The translations under genes and the position numbers were made by a program. 16,970 nt of DNA, taken from positions 1 to 16,970 of the forward strand of contig JAZKZE010000113.1 in assembly GCA_045612485.1 (NCBI GenBank). The letters are read 5' to 3'. Under the pieces are notes generated by a model. The model was not told where the DNA came from. It searched no databases and saw only the letters and a list, made by a program, of their open reading frames with translations. Of this stretch, positions 7,762 to 14,661 are shown in pieces; position 1 is the stretch's first letter; the number at the start of each line of letters is the position of its first letter. The stretch is from RGIG5327 sp045612485 (GTDB lineage: Bacteria; Verrucomicrobiota; Lentisphaeria; Victivallales; UBA1829).

Positions 7762-9033
7762 ATGAGAAAATCCGGACTTCTTTCCCTGACAAAAGCACAG
7801 GTACACGCCATTCCCAAAATGGAACGGCTGGCAATGACAAATTATGATGAAGAAAAAGTTCCCCCCTATACCCTGCCTGACCTTCTCAGTATGACTGACG
7901 GCAGAAAAGTGACCGGTAAGGAAATGTGGCAGAAAGAACGCAGAAAGGAGATCCTGGAAATATTGCAGGAAAATATTTACGGCAAAATTCTTCCCGCCCC
8001 TGATCATCTGTATTTTGAACTTCTTTCCCGGAAAGATGATGCCCTTAACAATACTGCCATCCGTAAAGAGATCCGGATCTGGGCAGGTATGGAAAATGGC
8101 AAAAGTTTCTTTTTTGATACTTTGATGTATATCCCCAAAAACACAAAGACCCCTCCCCCGGTTTTTGCCGGACTCAATTTTCAGGGAAATCACGCCTGTA
8201 CTCCGGAGGAAGATGTGCGTTTGAGTGCCATGAGACGCCCCGGTTATCCGGAGCATAAATTCCCCCGGGGCAATCAGCATGACCGCTGGAACTTTGCCGA
8301 ATGTGTCAGAAGAGGTTATGCTTCCATTACAGCAAATTACCATGACATCATGCCGGATATGCCCAACAGATGGGCTGAAGGAGCATTGAATCTTTTTGAA
8401 GAGGATCTTGCACAGTTTTACGGTCCGTTGGAAAAATATTCCGCGATCGGGGTCTGGGCGTGGGGTCTTTCCCGTATCGCTGATTATCTGGAACAGGATA
8501 AAGAGGTGGATGCAAGCCGTATGATCGTACACGGTCACTCCCGTCTGGGTAAAACCTCCCTGTGGGCGGGAGGTATTGATGAAAGATTCAAAATGGTCAT
8601 TTCCAACGATTCCGGCTGCTGCGGGGCAGCTCTTTCCAGACGGGATTACGGAGAAACCATTGCCACCATCGCCGGACCGGAAAATCCCTCCTACTGGTTT
8701 GTAAAAGGTTTTACAGATTTTATGGGCAGGATCGATGAAATGCCTTTCGATCAGCATTTTCTTCTTGCGCTCGCCGCCCCCCGTCCCCTTGCAGTGGCAA
8801 GTGCCACTCTGGACAGATGGGCGGATCCCCGGGGGGAATTTCTCTCTTGTGTAAGCGTTGCTCCTGTTTATCATCTTTTCGGTCTGAAGGGTTTGGAAAC
8901 AGAGGAAATGCCCGCGCCCGGCAAAGGGATATACAGTACGGTCAGTTACCATATCCGAGAAGGCAAACACGATCAGACATTTCAGGATTGGGAAGTTTAT
9001 ATGGATCTTGCCGACAGATATATCAAAGGATAA
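7762..9033 (+). CDS. CE15-like glucuronoyl esterase / alpha-beta hydrolase
   Basis: The product is 423 residues. The nucleophile motif GHSRLGK (258-264, S260) is the CE15 G-x-S-R-x-G-K pattern. SGCCGAALSRR follows at 284, then LALAAPRPLAVASA and a WADPRGEF block. The likely catalytic histidine is H403 in YHIREGKHDQTFQDW. CE15 enzymes hydrolyse esters of (4-O-methyl-)glucuronic acid, classically the lignin-xylan link. No signal peptide or membrane segment is present, so this one should be cytoplasmic and act on small imported esters. The ATG at 7762 has GGAG seven bases upstream. It converges with the large glycosidase-like gene over a shared terminator and diverges from the creatininase gene. 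A neighbouring uronic-acid pathway is inference. Confidence 0.85.
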   Translation: MRKSGLLSLTKAQVHAIPKMERLAMTNYDEEKVPPYTLPDLLSMTDGRKVTGKEMWQKERRKEILEILQENIYGKILPAPDHLYFELLSRKDDALNNTAIRKEIRIWAGMENGKSFFFDTLMYIPKNTKTPPPVFAGLNFQGNHACTPEEDVRLSAMRRPGYPEHKFPRGNQHDRWNFAECVRRGYASITANYHDIMPDMPNRWAEGALNLFEEDLAQFYGPLEKYSAIGVWAWGLSRIADYLEQDKEVDASRMIVHGHSRLGKTSLWAGGIDERFKMVISNDSGCCGAALSRRDYGETIATIAGPENPSYWFVKGFTDFMGRIDEMPFDQHFLLALAAPRPLAVASATLDRWADPRGEFLSCVSVAPVYHLFGLKGLETEEMPAPGKGIYSTVSYHIREGKHDQTFQDWEVYMDLADRYIKG

Positions 9034-9049
9034 AAAAGGCTTTATCCAT

Positions 9050-9092
9050 AAAAAAGTCTGCCGTTCCTTGCAGGAGTCCGGCAGACTTTTTT
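9050..9092. terminator. Strong bidirectional terminator between convergent genes
   Basis: Fourteen-base perfect arms, six A plus GTCTGCCG (9050-9063) and CGGCAGAC plus six T (9079-9092), surround a 15-base loop. Because each arm begins or ends in an A/T run, it can end transcripts of the CE15 gene (plus) and of the glycosidase gene (minus). Confidence 0.9.
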
Positions 9093-9113
9093 ATTATATG
9101 ATACAATATTTTC

Positions 9114-11168
9114 TCAATACTTTTTCACCGTCAGACGGTAATTAGGGATGGTATATTTGAGAATACCATCTATTTTTTCTATTTTCCATTCCAGAAGTTT
9201 CTTATCACAGGCATATTCCATTGTAGGCTCCCACCCCAGCCGGGAATCGTTTTCCACAAGCGGGATGGTCTCAAGCACATTCTGCCGCTCTTCTTTCAGA
9301 ATATTTTCCATCTCATCCAGAAGAAGATTTGCCTCCTCAAAAGATTCAGTTACCTCCAGCTTTCTATTGGCAAGATACCATTTTTTGATCCCCAGCATGG
9401 TACGCAAAGTATGCGTATAAAATTTTCCCACCCCGGCTTGTAAAATTGCTTCTTCCCTCTTTCTTTCCGGAACTTTCTTCAATGCTTCATCCATGATCTT
9501 TTCCCCCTCCTCCCATAGGGCAAGGGCATTTGGGAGGATCTTCAGATCCTCTCTCAATCTTCTGCCGATAAAGGTATGTCCGGGAACCTGTTCCACTTTG
9601 TAGAGCGTATTGAGAATACGCTCCCCCCGGTAGGCGTGTGCCGGGAATGGAAAGTGCATATTCTGTTCCGCAAATGGATAGAGAACAGGATAAAAAATAA
9701 AAGGATAGGAAGGACCTATACGCAAGGGACCGCACTGATCATCAAATCCGGGAGTAAAAGAAGCCATGGCATCGCTCCAATGCTGCCATGCGTCCAGCAC
9801 AAGGGGAGCGGCTTCTTTACCGAAATCCCGTATTGCGATCTTTTCCAGGATCACTTCCGGCGTGACATTTCTTGTATTGAAACACCATCTGGCACATTCC
9901 ACAACAGGATTGGGGAACCATCCGTAATGGTGACCATCCATGATCCCGGTCAAATTCCATTTTTCATGGGCGTCCAGCATACTTCTGAACCTTTTAAAAA
10001 ACTGCTGTGGAACCGGCATATAGGGCATGACGCCGCAATCCCAGGTACACCCTGCCGTATTGCTTATGGTATAAAGGGGGAGTTTACGTTTGCTCAATTC
10101 CTCCGCCTCGCTGCAAAAATAATAGCCGGGACCGGGAAAAGTAATGGTGTAATCGGGTACTTTCATGGTATGATTGGGGTACTGGATCTGCTCAAACATC
10201 TCAAAAGTCACCTCTATGGACACATCAGAAGGAAGTTTACGCAGCAGGGCAAGTCTTTCCTCCACCGGAGAATTTCCCCAGTTGTATGTCCAGAATACCA
10301 CATCCGCCTGCGGAGCATATTTCCTTACCGCCCCTTTGACCATATTGAGCCAATCCGGATAATCATCGGCAGGAAAGAATCCGGGCCGGATCACTCGACC
10401 ATCTGCCCCCACCGATGAACATCTGGGATCTCTGGAAGGAAATGCACAGCTTTCTCCAACAAGAATGATCCCCTTTGCTTTGGGGGAATTTTTAAATACA
10501 GAACCGAAATTGGCATCAAAAAAATCTTCCGCATCCGGATCATCCGGGTGCTTGAAACTGTTGAGATAACTGTAAAAATATACCCCCAGCCCGTAACGCT
10601 CCGCACGATGGATAAGATCATTGAAATCCAGATACCCGTAAGTAGTTTTATTCACCCCTGTAACAAAGAGGAGAATATTATCAAATCCCGCATGGGAAAT
10701 GGCATCCAGATGGGAATCGGGGAATGTATCCTGCGCCCAGCCGGAATGGATCATTCTGGGAGTGAATACGGGGTCGGAACGAAGCGTACCAACTTTCAGG
10801 AAAGGCGCAGAACGCAGATTCATCAAATCTTCCAGATAATGCACCCCTTTTCTGGTATTGCCTTTGATCCTGACTGTATTTTTATTTATGGAAACATCAA
10901 ACCCTTTGTCGGAAGGATCTTCTTCCAGGATCAGGGCATTTTTATTTCCGGAGATTTTTCTGTAAACAGGAATACTTATATTCATACTCACAAGGAGATA
11001 ATCCTGTAAATCCAGTGCGGCACATCCTTTGAAAAGATTTCCCTCCTGAACAATCTCCCAGGAAGGATCGATCATACATTCATCCGTTTCCGGAACAACC
11101 GCCGGATCAAAAATATTTTCTTTATGTACTCTGTCCAGCCTTTTACGGAAATCATAATTCTGTTCCAT
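9114..11168 (-). CDS. Large cytoplasmic glycoside-hydrolase-like protein (GH20/GH67-type layout)
   Basis: The product is 684 residues without a signal peptide. Residues about 35-120 look like the small alpha/beta domain that precedes the barrel in GH20 and GH67 enzymes (GNLFKGCAALDLQDYLL...KGVHYLEDLM). A TIM-barrel-like region follows: FTPRMIHSGWAQD near 135, GFDNILLFVTG, RYGLGVYFYSY, and GIILVGESCAFPS near 233 with E239 a candidate acid. The last 150 residues are helical. Family assignment is tentative; GH20, alpha-glucuronidase-like or an unclassified family all remain possible. The start is the ATG at 11168 with AAAGGGG six bases upstream, although the frame is open 27 codons further. The pairing with a CE15-like esterase fits degradation of a uronic-acid-substituted oligosaccharide, which is inference. 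Confidence 0.75.
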   Translation of the reverse strand: MEQNYDFRKRLDRVHKENIFDPAVVPETDECMIDPSWEIVQEGNLFKGCAALDLQDYLLVSMNISIPVYRKISGNKNALILEEDPSDKGFDVSINKNTVRIKGNTRKGVHYLEDLMNLRSAPFLKVGTLRSDPVFTPRMIHSGWAQDTFPDSHLDAISHAGFDNILLFVTGVNKTTYGYLDFNDLIHRAERYGLGVYFYSYLNSFKHPDDPDAEDFFDANFGSVFKNSPKAKGIILVGESCAFPSRDPRCSSVGADGRVIRPGFFPADDYPDWLNMVKGAVRKYAPQADVVFWTYNWGNSPVEERLALLRKLPSDVSIEVTFEMFEQIQYPNHTMKVPDYTITFPGPGYYFCSEAEELSKRKLPLYTISNTAGCTWDCGVMPYMPVPQQFFKRFRSMLDAHEKWNLTGIMDGHHYGWFPNPVVECARWCFNTRNVTPEVILEKIAIRDFGKEAAPLVLDAWQHWSDAMASFTPGFDDQCGPLRIGPSYPFIFYPVLYPFAEQNMHFPFPAHAYRGERILNTLYKVEQVPGHTFIGRRLREDLKILPNALALWEEGEKIMDEALKKVPERKREEAILQAGVGKFYTHTLRTMLGIKKWYLANRKLEVTESFEEANLLLDEMENILKEERQNVLETIPLVENDSRLGWEPTMEYACDKKLLEWKIEKIDGILKYTIPNYRLTVKKY

Positions 11169-11184
11169 TTTATACCCCTTTATC

Positions 11185-11200
11185 ATGTTAATTTTAACAT
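11185..11200. promoter_or_regulatory. Operator-like palindrome in the glycosidase leader
   Basis: ATGTTAA-TT-TTAACAT has seven-base perfect arms. It lies just downstream of the minus-strand -10 box and ends 17 bases before the start codon. This AT-rich symmetric form and location suit a repressor of the LacI or GntR type. Confidence 0.45.
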
Positions 11201-11205
11201 CCTTT

Positions 11206-11233
11206 ACAATAGCACAGGAAAATATTTTTTCAA
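11206..11233 (-). promoter_or_regulatory. Probable promoter of the glycosidase-like gene
   Basis: The minus strand shows TTGAAA (11233-11228), a 16-base spacer and TATTGT (11211-11206). The spacer AAATATTTTCCTGTGC matches the spacer of the GntR-regulator promoter at 13278-13293 in 13 of 16 positions, including the block TTCCTGTG. Confidence 0.55.
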
Positions 11234-11236
11234 TAC

Positions 11237-11400
11237 GAGGTAATTTCAAAAGTCATTCAAAAAAAATCAAAGATGCAGCTGCAAAGAGTTGTGAAAGGTA
11301 ATTTGAGGCTGCTACCCTCTGCGGTAACAGCCGAAAATGCTCCTTTTACAAATCAAAGCAGATGCACTTTAAGATTTTTGAGGAGTTTTGAAATTACCTC
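11237..11400. repeat. MITE-like inverted-repeat element
   Basis: The element is 164 bases long. It is bounded by perfect 15-base inverted repeats, GAGGTAATTTCAAAA (11237-11251) and its complement (11386-11400), and imperfect complementarity continues about 30 bases inwards. An inner hairpin, GGCTGCTACC with GGTAACAGCC (one mismatch), lies at about 11308-11332. The trinucleotide TAC occurs directly outside both ends, as a 3-base target duplication would. No protein is encoded. It lies between the glycosidase promoter and the small gene ending at 11424. A large cruciform or attenuator is the alternative reading. Confidence 0.55.
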
Positions 11401-11423
11401 TACCGGGAAAGAAAAAAGTATCT

Positions 11424-11699
11424 TTATGCGTCCAGAAGAGAGTTATGCAGGATTTTCTTGCCCTGGGGATTGGCAAGAGCTTTCTCTTCCAGATCCAGCA
11501 GATCAGCAAGAGCCTCTTCAAAAGAAAGATCACGGGAAATAAGAACAGGAACAGAAATATGGTGCTGTTCCAATTCCCAGTGGGAGAGTTCCGGGGGATT
11601 GACCGATGCAAAAAGTTCCTCAAGAGCTTCAGACATCGCACCGAAATAGACCTCCTGACAAGTCACATTTATAACGATATAGACCTGATATTTTTTCAT
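11424..11699 (-). CDS. Small hypothetical protein
   Basis: The product is 91 residues, soluble, acidic in the middle (SFEEALADLLDLEEKALAN), with an N-terminal strand MKKYQVYIVINVTCQEVYFG. I do not recognise a family. It starts nine bases after the stop of the EamA transporter with no clear ribosome site, so translation is probably coupled. The tight spacing and same strand make it a likely real gene rather than a chance frame. The N-terminal beta strand followed by helices could be a small alpha/beta fold; no function is assigned. Confidence 0.65.
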   Translation of the reverse strand: MKKYQVYIVINVTCQEVYFGAMSEALEELFASVNPPELSHWELEQHHISVPVLISRDLSFEEALADLLDLEEKALANPQGKKILHNSLLDA

Positions 11700-11708
11700 G
11701 GCAGACGA

Positions 11709-12614
11709 TTACTTTCGGGAAGAGAAGGAATATACGGCAATGGCTCCGATCATAAGGATGGCGGCTATGGCACGCAATATCCACTGTTTTCTGCTGATGA
11801 CAGCATCAAGTTTCTGCAATCCAACAAATGAAAGCATGGCACCGAGAACAACGGAAAAAAGTCCCCGGCTTGCCAGGATCACATTTCCGAATACAGGAAG
11901 AACAAGAGCAAAACATCCCATCAGAAAGACCTGTGAGGAGAGCCATAAAAGAGCATAAGGTGCACTTAAAAGGAATTGTTTTTTAGTGGGTCGCAGGAAA
12001 AAGAGTCCGGGAAGAGAAACAAGCCCCAGAACGGTATAAATGGCACTTGTGGCAATAATACTTCCTTTCAACCCGTCATAACCGCTTTTAATTACCGTCA
12101 GCACGATATTTGTTTCATTGATATCACACAGGGAATAAAATACCAGCGTGGAAAAGGTGAAAAACCATCCTTTGAAACTCATACGGAAAGAGCCGGTCCA
12201 GTTGATGAGCATTGCCGCAGCTCCCGCCATAAAAACGGCTGTCCATTGCCCTATATTGGGGAAATGGTGCTTTGTAAGCATGAAAATAATGGTAAGAACA
12301 ATGATCTTCAATCCCAGAAGAGAGGATAAACGGCTTGCCTCACAGTGTTTGAGTGCCATGAAAAACGATCCCTGTCCCAGCACAAAAACAACGATCCATG
12401 CCAATATGCTCAGCACAAAGAAACCCGGATCCGCCAAATGGGTGAAGGGAAAGAAAATAAGAAAAACAGGAATACTGGGCAGCATCATCACAAGCTGGGC
12501 GAAAAGCAGCAGCCGGACGGAGGAGTTATAACGCTTGAGAAAGTTTGCACTGCAAAGATATCCAACGGAATTGAGTATGGCGGTTATAAAACCGAATATA
12601 ATACCGATAGCCAC
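11709..12614 (-). CDS. EamA/DMT-superfamily transporter
   Basis: The product is 301 residues with about ten hydrophobic segments in two five-helix halves, the standard EamA layout. The N-terminal half begins IGIIFGFITAILNSVGYLCS. The second half begins near FSTLVFYSLCDINE and ends with ILRAIAAILMIGAIAVYSFSS. Members export or import amino acids, nucleosides, sugars or sugar phosphates in the inner membrane; substrate cannot be read. The start is GTG at 12614 with AAGGAG seven bases upstream. It is transcribed towards the small gene and the glycosidase, but the MITE-like element and a separate promoter lie between, so it is not in the glycosidase operon. It may still supply the substrate of this cluster. 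Confidence 0.85.
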   Translation of the reverse strand: MAIGIIFGFITAILNSVGYLCSANFLKRYNSSVRLLLFAQLVMMLPSIPVFLIFFPFTHLADPGFFVLSILAWIVVFVLGQGSFFMALKHCEASRLSSLLGLKIIVLTIIFMLTKHHFPNIGQWTAVFMAGAAAMLINWTGSFRMSFKGWFFTFSTLVFYSLCDINETNIVLTVIKSGYDGLKGSIIATSAIYTVLGLVSLPGLFFLRPTKKQFLLSAPYALLWLSSQVFLMGCFALVLPVFGNVILASRGLFSVVLGAMLSFVGLQKLDAVISRKQWILRAIAAILMIGAIAVYSFSSRK

Positions 12615-12852
12615 TTTATTTCTCCTTGTATGATGAAAATATATATTCCTTATTAATATACATTGATCCGGATTTTTTTCCAGTAAAGGGATAATAAATA
12701 TTCAGCCATATTTTGTGAGAAAAACGCCATTTATTCCGTTAAAGCGGAAAAAAATATTGTTTTCTTATAAATTTTTCACAGCTATCCCATATTTTCATAT
12801 ATATTCAGATCAGGAAACTCTGCTTGAATCCGGAAACAAAAGTATCTGATAA

Positions 12853-12944
12853 GTCCCGTAGGGACGGTAGAGTCCAGCCCGGGGTTTCAACCCCGGGACA
12901 CAAGTCTCCCCTATGAATGGAGTCCCGCAAGGGACGCAGGAAAA
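12853..12944 (+). repeat. Three-hairpin intergenic repeat module, copy A
   Basis: The order is GTCCC-GTA-GGGAC (12853-12865), then a nine-base-arm palindrome CCCGGGGTT/AACCCCGGG with loop TC (12878-12897), then GTCCC-GCAA-GGGAC (12922-12935) and the tail GCAGGAAAA (12936-12944). Copy B at 13022-13115 has the same order on the opposite strand. Confidence 0.8.
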
Positions 12945-13021
12945 TACTTGCCGGAATTGGGGAGAATATATGTGAATTGTGATTGTTTATTACTTGTTTT
13001 GCAAAAAAAACGATTCAAGAG

Positions 13022-13115
13022 TTTTTTTCCTGCGCCCCGATAGGGCTTGAATCTCTATTTGCAATCTTTCCCCGGGGTTAAAACCCCGGGCTGGGTTCCT
13101 GTGCCCCGATGGGGC
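13022..13115 (-). repeat. Three-hairpin intergenic repeat module, copy B (inverted)
   Basis: Read on the minus strand the order is GCCCC-ATC-GGGGC (13115-13103), then CCCGGGGTT/AACCCCGGG with loop TT (13090-13071), then GCCC-TATCG-GGGC (13046-13034) and a tail GCAGGAAAAAAA. The central 20-base palindrome differs from copy A by one loop base, while the outer hairpins differ in arm sequence but keep the pairing. The outermost hairpin is followed on the plus strand by six T (13116-13121), so it could also act as a rightward terminator. Confidence 0.8.
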
Positions 13116-13271
13116 TTTTTTATTCTCCGCTATGATATTTCACTCATACTGTCTGGAAAATCTGACAAAATCACTTTTTCAAAATCCAATTTTCTCCCGC
13201 TCAAATATGGCGAAAATACCTGTTTTTTGAAAAATTATGGGATATCTGTGTGAATTTTTCAAAAAGAAGTG

Positions 13272-13314
13272 TTGACAAAAAATCTTCCTGTGGTATATTT
13301 TTAAACAACCACAG
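13272..13314 (+). promoter_or_regulatory. Promoter and probable auto-operator of the GntR-type regulator
   Basis: TTGACA (13272-13277), a 16-base spacer and TATATT (13294-13299) form a strong promoter. An inverted repeat CTGTGGT (13288-13294) and ACCACAG (13308-13314), 13 bases apart, overlaps the -10 box and the presumed start of transcription. This is the usual place for an autorepressor site. Confidence 0.65.
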
Positions 13315-13326
13315 AAGGATAAAGAC

Positions 13327-14364
13327 ATGAATACAGACAAAAAAGAAAACCGGATACTCCTCAAGAATACTCTCTTTGATATTATCGTAAATCACTCGTA
13401 TCAGGGGAAAGTCCCCCCGGAACGGGTACTTTCGGAATTACTGGGAGTAAACCGTTTTACTTTGCGGAAAAGTATGGATGAATTGATTTCAGAAGGGAAG
13501 CTTTACCGGAAACCCCGGAAAGGTACTTATATTCTTCAACTTCATACAAAAGTAGTCGGTCTTGTTGTGGATATGGGAAAAATCCATCCCTACGGCAATA
13601 TGATGAGCGTGATAAGCGGAGTCTGCCGGGAACTGGAAAGAGCAAATTGTATGGTACGGTTTATCAACCCGAGGGATATGAAAGAACTTTCCGGACTTAT
13701 CCGGCAATATGACCTTGATGCCTGTATTCTCGGCTACAGCGACCACCCGGATGCGGAAAAAATCTTAAGTTTCATACCTGAAGAGATCCGGCATAAAATC
13801 ATTTTTGTAAGCAGCTGGGCATACTGGATGAAGAAGCAGGAAATATACCGCAATTATGTGGAAATGGCTTCCATCGGAGCAATGCGGGTGAAATACCTTG
13901 CCCGGGCAGGCGGCAGAAAACTTTGTATCATCACCCAGAAAGCCAATCCTTCTCTGGATGACATCAAAGCAAAACTTGAAGAACTGAACCTTCCATTCTA
14001 TGAAGAATTTATACTTGATGACAAAAAGAATTTCAAAACGAAACTCTCTAAACTTCTCCGCAAAAAAATGATCGACAGCATCCTTATTGACGGTTTTTAC
14101 CGGGGAATATTTGATGACTTTATGGAAATACTGCAAAATGAACCGGAGTTTACCGGTCCGGTAAGCATGCCTTATGTAAGAGAAGTCAGATACAGTATGG
14201 AAAGATATCCTGATACAAATGCAAAAATCATTTACAACTTTCAGATGACGGAAAAACTTGGGGAAGAAGCTGCAAAAATGGCAGTAGGGATCGTAAAAAG
14301 CGGCACATGGCAGACGCCTGTTTTTGTAGAGGGGACATTCCTGGACAATAAAGAACAACGTTAA
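13327..14364 (+). CDS. GntR-type transcriptional regulator with LacI-like sensor domain
   Basis: The product is 345 residues. Residues about 10-70 form a GntR-type winged helix-turn-helix: ILLKNTLFDIIVNHS, VPPERVLSELLGVNRFTLRKSMDELISEG, and the wing KPRKGTYIL. From about 75 the chain resembles a LacI/periplasmic-binding-fold sensor (VVGLVVDMGKI...MMSVISGVCRELERANC, LARAGGRKLCIIT), as in AraR. Such proteins usually repress sugar-use genes until a sugar or derivative binds. The ATG has AAGGA at seven bases. The upstream inverted repeat suggests autoregulation. Candidate targets are the downstream chimeric gene and the glycosidase at 9114-11168, whose promoter spacer is similar. Ligand unknown. 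Confidence 0.88.
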   Translation: MNTDKKENRILLKNTLFDIIVNHSYQGKVPPERVLSELLGVNRFTLRKSMDELISEGKLYRKPRKGTYILQLHTKVVGLVVDMGKIHPYGNMMSVISGVCRELERANCMVRFINPRDMKELSGLIRQYDLDACILGYSDHPDAEKILSFIPEEIRHKIIFVSSWAYWMKKQEIYRNYVEMASIGAMRVKYLARAGGRKLCIITQKANPSLDDIKAKLEELNLPFYEEFILDDKKNFKTKLSKLLRKKMIDSILIDGFYRGIFDDFMEILQNEPEFTGPVSMPYVREVRYSMERYPDTNAKIIYNFQMTEKLGEEAAKMAVGIVKSGTWQTPVFVEGTFLDNKEQR

Positions 14365-14555
14365 GATAAATACTATAAAACTGTAGAAAGGTGGGAAATC
14401 ATGAATTCCAAACAGAATTTCAACAGTTTTTTTCCGGAAAGCAGAAAAAAACATGTCTGTTCACCCTGCCCGGACTTCTGGTGAACAAAATGTGTCAGAC
14501 AGGTATTTTGCCGTCGTATCTCTTCAAAAAAATAATCAGAAAAAAGCCTTATAAT

Positions 14556-14661
14556 GCTTGCAAAGCAAGCGCTTCATGCCCCAACGGGGGCTTCATATTT
14601 GCCGCAGGCAAATGCTTCATACGGCAAAGCCGTGCTTCACTGGATCAGCGTTCACGCTGAT
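14556..14661 (+). repeat. Hairpin array 1 ending in the FTLIE codons
   Basis: Five perfect palindromes in a row: GCTTGC-AAA-GCAAGC (14556-14570), GCCCC-AACG-GGGGC (14578-14591), ATTTGCC-GCA-GGCAAAT (14597-14613), ACGGC-AAA-GCCGT (14621-14633) and ATCAGCG-TTCA-CGCTGAT (14644-14661). They are separated by GCTTCAT, TTCAT, GCTTCAT and GCTTCAC. Stem sequences all differ while the spacers are conserved. The last palindrome overlaps the codons for A-F-T-L-I. Confidence 0.9.

Larger units (their letters stand above)
12615..13271. other. Gene-free stretch with hairpin modules
   Basis: The stretch between the divergent EamA gene and the GntR regulator holds no frame with a ribosome site. It contains two inverted three-hairpin modules (12853-12944 and 13022-13115). 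AATATA at 12655-12660 reads TATATT on the minus strand and may be the EamA -10 box, but no good -35 accompanies it. The rest is AT-rich with no further structure that I can support. Confidence 0.5.

Noticed and set aside
7717..8970. A 417-codon minus-strand frame antisense to the CE15-like gene
   Set aside because: The opposite strand encodes a clear CE15 family protein with all motifs; the antisense product shows no family features and has no ribosome site.
13047..13253. Small plus-strand gene of 68 codons between the hairpin modules and the regulator
   Set aside because: It overlaps the hairpin module, has no ribosome site or homologue-like features, and is AT-rich by chance composition.
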